DNA of 12,931 bases. It comes from an uncultured Streptococcus sp. Lineage in GTDB: Bacteria > Bacillota > Bacilli > Lactobacillales > Streptococcaceae. Shown here in pieces: positions 7,920-12,931 of this stretch. Position 1 is the stretch's first letter. Each line of letters starts with the position of its first letter. The stretch covers positions 1 through 12,931 of the forward strand of contig CAKPZX010000043.1 in assembly GCA_934215455.1 (NCBI GenBank), in the 5' to 3' direction. The notes under the pieces are model-generated. The model ran no database searches, was not told where the DNA came from, and saw nothing but the letters and a program-made list of their open reading frames with translations. The translations under genes were made by a program, and so were the position numbers.

Positions 7920-7922
7920 TAT

Positions 7923-9071
7923 TTAATATTTCTTATACAACTCCGAAAAATTCCGAATATAACTTTGTAATGAGAAGAGTTCTTTTTGGCGTTGGACAGA
8001 GGCCTGACCAAATTGTTCTCTTTTCTCAGTGTTCTCTGCTAATTCTTGGATAGCCTTAGACAATTCTTCAGGCTGATTTGGAGTAGCGAGAAGGCCATTT
8101 TCACCTTCCTTGACCATCTCACAGACACCACCATGACGATAGCCGACTACAGGTTTGCCACAAGCCATTGATTCGAGGACTACAGTTGGTAGAGGATCTG
8201 GATTGGTACTTGGCAAGACAAAGATATCAAACATATTATAGAGCTCTGTTGTCTTACTATAATAATCGATACGCTTGATTTGTTCAGCTACTGGTGATTC
8301 TGAAATAGCTTTTTCCAACTCATCCACGCGCCATTCTTCACCTTCAAAAGCACTCCCTGCTAGAAAGGCTACTGCCTTTGGATTTGCCTGCAAGATTGGG
8401 GTCACGGCTTCTAGGAAGTCGCCTTGACCTTTCCAAGCATTCACTCGACCAACCATTCCGATAACCAAGGCATCCTGTGCGATGCCAAACTGGTCACGGA
8501 CCGCGCTAGCATCCATCACCTGATAGACGGCATTGTCAACACCATTATAGATGACTTGAACTTTGTCATTTTTGACAAAACGAGACTGCTTGACATGATT
8601 AGCTACAGCATTTGAAACTGTCACAATGGTATCCGCATAGCGACCCATCAAAAAGTTGATAAAATCTGAAATGGCTTTTGGCTTGACGATAATTTCATGC
8701 ACATGCCAAATCAAAGGTAATTTCAACTTACGTTTAAGATAAATCCCCTCAAGTACCGCAGTCGTATTATTGTGAATAAGAGTAATGCCATTCTCCTTAG
8801 CATACTGCGCAATTTGTTTGGAGTAACGGTTATAGGAGCCAAAGTACTCAAGAATCCCTTTTGGATTAAAATATTTACGGCGCAAGATTGGGTAATCAAT
8901 AACTTTAACCTTTGCACCGACCTCTTCTAAAGCACCCACTAAGACACCGTCGTTGGGTAAAATAACGTGTGCTTCAAAAGCATCTTTATCCAATCCTTTA
9001 ATAAGCTCTAACAAAACCTTGTCAGCACCATACATTTCGGCACCAGCATGAAGATATAATATTTTCTGCAT
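7923..9071 (-). CDS. Family 4 glycosyltransferase
   Basis: A 382-residue GT-B retaining glycosyltransferase. N-terminal domain: ILYLHAGAEMYGADKVLLEL (4-23), with the GGA/YGAD loop typical of family 4, LIHNNTTAVLEG (98-109) and LIWHVHEI (120-127). C-terminal GT4 domain: VIGMVGRVNAWKGQ (203-216), LPSTNPDPLPTVVLESMACGKPVVGY (286-311, named by ends), with the catalytic-loop glutamate at 300, and GGVCEMVKEGENGLL (314-328). In RPS-type and related pneumococcal loci the gene after wchF adds the third sugar to the Glc-Rha core; a wefA-like role is likely here but the donor sugar is not readable. It starts two bases after the wchF stop, with AAAGG in the last wchF codons as its ribosome binding site, so the two genes are probably coupled. 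GC is close to that of wchF rather than to the AT-rich genes downstream. Confidence 0.9.
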   Translation of the reverse strand: MQKILYLHAGAEMYGADKVLLELIKGLDKDAFEAHVILPNDGVLVGALEEVGAKVKVIDYPILRRKYFNPKGILEYFGSYNRYSKQIAQYAKENGITLIHNNTTAVLEGIYLKRKLKLPLIWHVHEIIVKPKAISDFINFLMGRYADTIVTVSNAVANHVKQSRFVKNDKVQVIYNGVDNAVYQVMDASAVRDQFGIAQDALVIGMVGRVNAWKGQGDFLEAVTPILQANPKAVAFLAGSAFEGEEWRVDELEKAISESPVAEQIKRIDYYSKTTELYNMFDIFVLPSTNPDPLPTVVLESMACGKPVVGYRHGGVCEMVKEGENGLLATPNQPEELSKAIQELAENTEKREQFGQASVQRQKELFSLQSYIRNFSELYKKY

Positions 9072-9073
9072 TT

Positions 9074-10246
9074 CTAACCTTTAAATACTTTCTCGTAGTC
9101 TGTGACAATCTTTTCCCAAGTAAAAGCTTCTGCAATCCGTTGACTTGATTTTTGATTAAGATCTTCGATTGCTTGAACGTCTAATTGCTCAGCTTGATCG
9201 ATGACATGTGCCAATTGATCTTTTTTCCAATAGAGCGCCCCATCTTCACCGACTTCACGGTTAAAACCAACATCCAACAAGAGATTAAGCTTAGTAGACT
9301 CTAGTGCCTCAAGAAGGGATGGATTGGTACCACCTACCTCATGACCATGGAAATAAGCAAAGGCATTCTCACGAATGTATTTGAGCAACTCTTGATCATA
9401 GACCGTCCCGACAAACTTCACTCGAGGATCTTGATCAAATCCTGTATCCTTACGCAACTGTTCATAGAACTTGTTTTGTTCTACATTGGTAATCAGGACA
9501 AAATCTTTTTGTGAATTGGACTGCATAAAGCCACGAATCATAGCTTCATAGTTGTTTTCCGGCACAAAGCGACCTACGACAAGATAGTAGTTTCCTTCAG
9601 CAACTTGCTTATTCGCAAACCAAGTCCGTACTTTCTCGTCTTCTTTACTCAGGATCGACTTACTTGTATCTGTCCCATAGGCGATATAGGTGGTCTTAGG
9701 TTGATACTTAGCGTAATCCTTCTGAATATAGGCTTCGATATTCTTGCTATCACAGATCAAAAGATCAGCGTGTTTGACCATGAGTTGTTCAGAAAACTTC
9801 CAGTATTTACGAACCGGAAGACTCCACTTGGCCCGAAGCCACTCATGGCCGTCCGGATTGACCATCAGAGTTCCTCCGATAGCCTTGATTTTCTTTTTAA
9901 TCCTTGAAATAAAGGGACCAATCCGACAAGCCAAGACATAAAAAATCGGGGCTTGATCCTTGTTTTCTTTTGCGATTTCAATCGCCTTGTTAAGTGCTGC
10001 GATATCATAAGCAATAGCACGCGCAGGACCGATATTAGGGACATCAATGTTGTAACAGATTGCGCCATTATGCTCGAAAGTATCTTCAGTAATTCCTGAC
10101 TTCGCAGAATTTTCCCGCATACAAGCTACATAATACTGAATATCTTTGTCTTGTTGGAATTCGGTCAACTTCTCAACAAAGGTCTCAAAACCACCATATT
10201 TTGCTGGAATACCTTTGGAACCAACGATATAAATTGATTGTGTCAT
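9074..10246 (-). CDS. wchF: Probable L-rhamnosyltransferase WchF
   Basis: A 390-residue GT-B protein with an N-terminal DUF1972 domain (about 3-185) and a C-terminal family 4 transferase domain (about 195-375). Visible motifs: IYIVGSKGIPAKYGGFETFV (5-24), the diagnostic opening of this group; VNPDGHEW (129-136); LICDSKNI (163-170); YLVVGRFVPENN (221-232); and FHGHEVGGTNPSLLEAL (299-315), with glutamates at 303 and 313 forming the EX7E-like element. WchF is known in pneumococcal and RPS loci as the beta-1,4-rhamnosyltransferase acting on lipid-linked glucose laid down by WchA, using dTDP-L-rhamnose on the cytoplasmic face. The dTDP-rhamnose genes (rml) are not in this window. The ATG is preceded by AGGAG four bases upstream, the best ribosome site in the window. 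The gene follows wchA after 38 bases that contain half of a hairpin. Confidence 0.93.
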   Translation of the reverse strand: MTQSIYIVGSKGIPAKYGGFETFVEKLTEFQQDKDIQYYVACMRENSAKSGITEDTFEHNGAICYNIDVPNIGPARAIAYDIAALNKAIEIAKENKDQAPIFYVLACRIGPFISRIKKKIKAIGGTLMVNPDGHEWLRAKWSLPVRKYWKFSEQLMVKHADLLICDSKNIEAYIQKDYAKYQPKTTYIAYGTDTSKSILSKEDEKVRTWFANKQVAEGNYYLVVGRFVPENNYEAMIRGFMQSNSQKDFVLITNVEQNKFYEQLRKDTGFDQDPRVKFVGTVYDQELLKYIRENAFAYFHGHEVGGTNPSLLEALESTKLNLLLDVGFNREVGEDGALYWKKDQLAHVIDQAEQLDVQAIEDLNQKSSQRIAEAFTWEKIVTDYEKVFKG

Positions 10247-10250
10247 TTTT

Positions 10251-10255
10251 CTCCT
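10251..10255 (-). promoter_or_regulatory. Ribosome binding site of wchF
   Basis: AGGAG followed by four A and the ATG at 10246 on the minus strand. It lies just downstream of the wchA-wchF hairpin but outside its stem, so it stays accessible if the hairpin forms. Confidence 0.6.
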
Positions 10256-10263
10256 AACATGGA

Positions 10264-10298
10264 AAGGACGAAGTAGGCAGTTTCCTACTTCGCTCCTT
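10264..10298 (-). repeat. Inverted repeat / hairpin over the wchA stop codon
   Basis: CGAAGTAGG (10269-10277) and CCTACTTCG (10284-10292) on the plus strand form a perfect 9-bp stem with a six-base loop. Five further pairs (AAGGA with TCCTT, 10264-10268 and 10294-10298) extend it beyond a single bulged base at 10293. On the transcript the wchA TAG stop lies inside the first arm. No run of U follows (the next bases are UUCCAUG), so it does not look like an ordinary intrinsic terminator. It could slow polymerase, protect an mRNA 3' end or be a processing site between the initiating transferase and the specific transferases. Confidence 0.7.
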
Positions 10299-11661
10299 CT
10301 TTTCTAAGTACAACCTTCACGGTCTTGAGCAGGATCTGAATATCTCTCCAGATCGTCCAACCATCCATGTATGCAACGTCGAGTTTGACCACTTCGTCAA
10401 AATCTGTAATCTCACTGCGTCCGCTCACTTGCCAAAGGCCTGTAATCCCTGGCTTGAAACTGAGTCGGCGTTTTTGGGCTGGCGTATAGTCTTGGTATTC
10501 GTCTACCGTTGGAGGACGAGTCCCGACCAAACTCATATCACCGATCAGAACATTGTAAAATTGTGGCAATTCATCCAGACTGGTCTTACGGATAAAGCGT
10601 CCGATTGGTGTGACCCGTGGATCGTTTTCCATCTTAAACATCCCACCTGTCATGGTGTTTTGCGCCATGAGATCTTTCTTAATCTCTTCGGCATCCACAC
10701 GCATGGAGCGGAATTTATAGAAGTTGAAATACCGTCCGTTCTTTCCGACCCGCTTCTGTACAAAGAAGGCAGGGCCACCATCTTTGCGGATTAGAGGGAC
10801 CAAAACGATACTCACTAGTCCACAAATCAAGAGACCAAAGAGGGCTCCTACAATATCTAAGAGACGTTTGGCAAATACGTGGCTTGGTTTGTAGAAATTG
10901 GTTGAGAAAGTGACGACACTTAGTCCCCCAAGTTCTCGAACCCGTTTATTGCCTAAGGAAGCGAAGTTAAAGGCATTGAGATTGACTGATACATCGATCC
11001 CCATACTCTCAAACTCCGAGACGAAATCACTAATATTGTAATCCTCACTTGGCAGATTGATAAACACTTCATCCACCACTTCCTTGGTCACAAAGTTCAT
11101 CATTTGATCTGGCTGCACCACCCGTACACCTGAATGAGCAAAATCCGTATCGTCCATGACGGTGACACCGATCAATTCCCCATGATAGAGGCTGGGCGAA
11201 TGCAGAATATCAAAGACTTTTTCCATCCGACTAGTCGCTGTAATCAGGAAAATCTTTCTCGAGCTTTTCCGCCGTGGTGAAACAGACTTCCGGTATCTCT
11301 TGAGCAAGAGATCCATGACATAGACAGAAAACGTATTCAAAAGAAAGAAGTAGATCATCCCCCGACGAGAGATGGAAAAGACCCCATCGAGCATAAAAGA
11401 GGTAAAGGTGATCCCAACAGCGAAAAATACATTGTATTTCAAGACCTGAAAGAGCTCATCTAGATAGCCTCTGCTATAAAAACGATAGGCAATATTGCTA
11501 ATGTAAAAGGATACAAAATGCAAGAGATAGAGAATCGCAATTGTCTGCGACGTGTATTCTGCATCCTTAAAAAGACTCACAATGTAAGCTGAAAATAGGA
11601 CAGCTAAACTTTGAAAGAGAACAATATTTAGTTTTTCCAGTTCAATTCTTTCTTCTCCCAT
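10285..11661 (-). CDS. wchA: Initiating sugar-1-phosphate transferase WchA
   Basis: A 458-residue polyprenyl-phosphate hexose-1-phosphate transferase (PHPT family). It starts the repeat unit by moving a sugar phosphate, most likely glucose-1-P, from UDP-sugar to undecaprenyl phosphate. The N-terminus holds four membrane segments (about 11-30, 41-59, 73-92, 102-119). A CoA-binding-like Rossmann region follows (136-250). Then come the fifth hydrophobic segment (266-290) and the bacterial sugar transferase domain (263-455), with QKRVGKNGR (302-310), KFRSMRVDAE (316-325), NDPRVTPIGRFIRKTSLDELPQ (346-367, named by ends), SLVGTRPP (377-384) and KPGITGLWQVSGR (403-415). All catalytic-domain blocks are intact. 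Glucose as substrate is inferred from the wchF next to it, whose product normally acts on Glc; other members of the family (WcjG, WciI type) use other sugars. The ATG has GAGGG three bases upstream and lies 19 bases after wze. Confidence 0.95.
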   Translation of the reverse strand: MGEERIELEKLNIVLFQSLAVLFSAYIVSLFKDAEYTSQTIAILYLLHFVSFYISNIAYRFYSRGYLDELFQVLKYNVFFAVGITFTSFMLDGVFSISRRGMIYFFLLNTFSVYVMDLLLKRYRKSVSPRRKSSRKIFLITATSRMEKVFDILHSPSLYHGELIGVTVMDDTDFAHSGVRVVQPDQMMNFVTKEVVDEVFINLPSEDYNISDFVSEFESMGIDVSVNLNAFNFASLGNKRVRELGGLSVVTFSTNFYKPSHVFAKRLLDIVGALFGLLICGLVSIVLVPLIRKDGGPAFFVQKRVGKNGRYFNFYKFRSMRVDAEEIKKDLMAQNTMTGGMFKMENDPRVTPIGRFIRKTSLDELPQFYNVLIGDMSLVGTRPPTVDEYQDYTPAQKRRLSFKPGITGLWQVSGRSEITDFDEVVKLDVAYMDGWTIWRDIQILLKTVKVVLRKEGAK

Positions 11662-11680
11662 TTTCCCTCAATCCTATTCT

Positions 11681-12373
11681 TTACTTTTTCCCATACTCTC
11701 CGTAAGATCCATATCCACCATATGAACCATACTCAGCAGCTTTAATGTTAAATTTATTGAGCACTACTCCTAAGAAAGGTGTGCCTGTTTGTTCTAATTG
11801 GTCCTTGGCCTTTTGGACAGCCTTGCGTCCATTGGCACCAGATTCTGTGATCAAGACAGTTCCATCACAGCGTTGGGCGATAATGGCCGCATCGATCACG
11901 ACCCCGATTGGAGGCGTATCGACAATGATGTAGTCAAAATGCTCACGCAGGGCATCCATCATCACAGTGAAGTTCTTGCTTTGCAAGAGACCTGTTGGGT
12001 TTGGCGCGACCTGTCCAGACTCGATGATATCCAAGTTTGGAAAATCAGTCGCATACAAGATTTGGTCCAATTGGCTACGACCAGATAAGAAGTCGGTCAA
12101 GCCTTGGATCTTATCACGGCTACGGAAAATCCCTGTCATGACAGAGTTCCGGATGTCACAGTCGACCAAAAGAGTCTTGTAGCCCGCACGCGCAAAGGCA
12201 ACGGCCAAGTTGGTTGAAGTGGTTGATTTCCCTTCATTTTCTTGAACAGATGAGATGGCGATGACTTTTAAGTCCACCCCACTCAATTGGATATTCGTCG
12301 CAAGGGCATTGAAGTACTCTTCTGCCTTCCGAATTTCTTGTAATTTATTTTTTGAAATTTCTAACGTATTCAT
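11681..12373 (-). CDS. wze: Wze (CpsD) BY-kinase, polysaccharide assembly autokinase
   Basis: A 230-residue cytoplasmic bacterial tyrosine kinase of the Wze/CpsD type. It autophosphorylates and, with membrane partner Wzd, controls polymer length and attachment. Visible motifs: Walker A in SSVQENEGKSTTSTN (41-55, lysine 49), Walker A' LLVDCDIR (68-75) and Walker B DYIIVDTPP (147-155). The C-terminal tail has five tyrosines at 215, 218, 221, 224 and 227, each three residues apart (the YGSYGGYGSYGEYG cluster), which are the phosphoacceptor sites in the family. As in other Firmicutes, the kinase domain is separate from its transmembrane activator, which is the preceding gene (12-base gap). GGGGA four bases before the ATG is the probable ribosome site. 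Length and tail are normal for streptococci. Confidence 0.96.
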   Translation of the reverse strand: MNTLEISKNKLQEIRKAEEYFNALATNIQLSGVDLKVIAISSVQENEGKSTTSTNLAVAFARAGYKTLLVDCDIRNSVMTGIFRSRDKIQGLTDFLSGRSQLDQILYATDFPNLDIIESGQVAPNPTGLLQSKNFTVMMDALREHFDYIIVDTPPIGVVIDAAIIAQRCDGTVLITESGANGRKAVQKAKDQLEQTGTPFLGVVLNKFNIKAAEYGSYGGYGSYGEYGKK

Positions 12374-12385
12374 GCGATCCCCAGT

Positions 12386-12931
12386 CTACAGTTTCTTAAT
12401 ATCAGGCACAATACCAAGTAAGGTTAAGCCCATCAACTCTTCGATATCTTCTGGTCTCTTAACACGATCGTCCAAGACTTCTACGACGACCATGAGAACC
12501 ACCATCAAACCAGCTCCAGCAATAAAACCAAGAAGGACATTGCGTCGGATATTTGGTGAAGAAGGTGTTTGAGGCACTTCTGCTTCATCCAAGGTCGTAA
12601 CATCTGACACCTTGGTCACAGCAATGATCTTTTCAGCTGCTACATTCCGAAGGCCATTGGCAATGCGGGCCGCTTCTTTTGGATCTCCATCCTTAGCCGT
12701 GATCGAAAGGATACGAGTATCTGTCGGAACGGATACACTGATCTTTTTCGACAATTCAGCCGGTGTCATATCGAGTTTCAATTCTTCAATGGCTTGGCTC
12801 AAAACATTTTGAGAAAGAATGATCTCACGGTAGTCCTTAACCAAGTAAGAACCAGCCTGCAAATCAGAGTTTGTCAAGGCATTGTTGTCTTGGTTTTGAC
12901 GACTGACCACGTAGATCCGGCTAGTACTTTG
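12386..12931 (-). CDS. wzd: Wzd (CpsC) chain-length regulator / Wze activator, 5' end missing
   Basis: The C-terminal 181 residues of a polysaccharide co-polymerase; the 5' end lies beyond the window. The frame stays open to the edge ([14 protein letters not shown]), so the GTG at 12910 is internal, not the start. The visible part contains the end of the extracellular Wzz domain ([34 protein letters not shown], the alanine-rich AARIANGL), a proline-containing PQTPSSPN before the second membrane helix ([22 protein letters not shown]) and a short cytoplasmic tail ([20 protein letters not shown]). This tail activates the Wze kinase in the family. The protein sits in the cytoplasmic membrane and sets chain length. 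About 50 N-terminal residues, with the first membrane helix, are probably missing. Confidence 0.94.
   Translation of the reverse strand, partial: QSTSRIYVVSRQNQDNNALTNSDLQAGSYLVKDYREIILSQNVLSQAIEELKLDMTPAELSKKISVSVPTDTRILSITAKDGDPKEAARIANGLRNVAAEKIIAVTKVSDVTTLDEAEVPQTPSSPNIRRNVLLGFIAGAGLMVVLMVVVEVLDDRVKRPEDIEELMGLTLLGIVPDIKKL

Noticed and set aside
10264..10298. Intrinsic terminator after wchA
   Set aside because: The hairpin is strong but no U-run follows it on the transcript, and wchF with a good ribosome site follows at once.
12910..12910. GTG as the start of a 174-residue protein
   Set aside because: The frame continues to the window edge with typical Wzd sequence, so this is an internal valine codon of a gene cut by the window.

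Overview
The window is a capsule-type (Wzx/Wzy-dependent) polysaccharide locus of a streptococcus, most likely of the mitis/sanguinis group (S. oralis, S. mitis, S. gordonii, S. sanguinis relatives). The reasons are the gene set and order (wzd-wze-wchA-wchF, then glycosyltransferases, wzy, wzx, glf), the Wze tail with repeated tyrosines, and the low-to-moderate GC. All real genes lie on the minus strand and are transcribed from high to low coordinates. The window starts inside wzd and ends inside the last glycosyltransferase, so the promoter, the first genes (wzg and wzh would be expected) and the operon end lie outside. I see no tRNA, rRNA, CRISPR array, insertion sequence or convincing terminator.

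Layout in the direction of transcription. (1) Conserved regulatory and initiation block, 12931-10285: the C-terminal part of Wzd (chain-length co-polymerase / kinase activator), Wze (BY-type tyrosine autokinase) and WchA (membrane sugar-1-phosphate transferase that starts the repeat unit on undecaprenyl phosphate). A strong inverted repeat covers the wchA stop codon. (2) WchF (probable rhamnosyltransferase) and a GT4 glycosyltransferase, 10246-7923. (3) A ~130-base gap that may hold the 3' remnant of a lost gene. (4) A visibly AT-richer cassette, 7789-4565: two family-2 glycosyltransferases and a Wzy polymerase. (5) Wzx flippase, Glf (UDP-galactopyranose mutase), a Stealth-family sugar-phosphate transferase and a probable galactofuranosyltransferase (3' end cut by the window edge), 4513-1; the first three of these overlap or abut at their start and stop codons.

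How they work together (inference from families). WchA puts the first sugar phosphate (probably Glc-1-P) on the lipid carrier, and WchF adds L-rhamnose. The GT4 and two GT2 enzymes extend the unit, the Stealth enzyme adds a hexose-1-phosphate so that the chain carries phosphodiester links, and Glf supplies UDP-galactofuranose for the last gene. Wzx flips the unit, Wzy polymerises it, and Wzd/Wze control chain length and export. This pattern (Glc-Rha core, phosphodiester, Galf) resembles the coaggregation receptor polysaccharides (RPS) of oral streptococci, whose phosphodiester-linked repeats are known to contain Galf. Seven sugar transferases are visible, so a repeat of up to about seven sugars is plausible. 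No wholly new system is evident; the novelty is in the particular cassette combination, the possible gene scar and the hairpin at the end of wchA.
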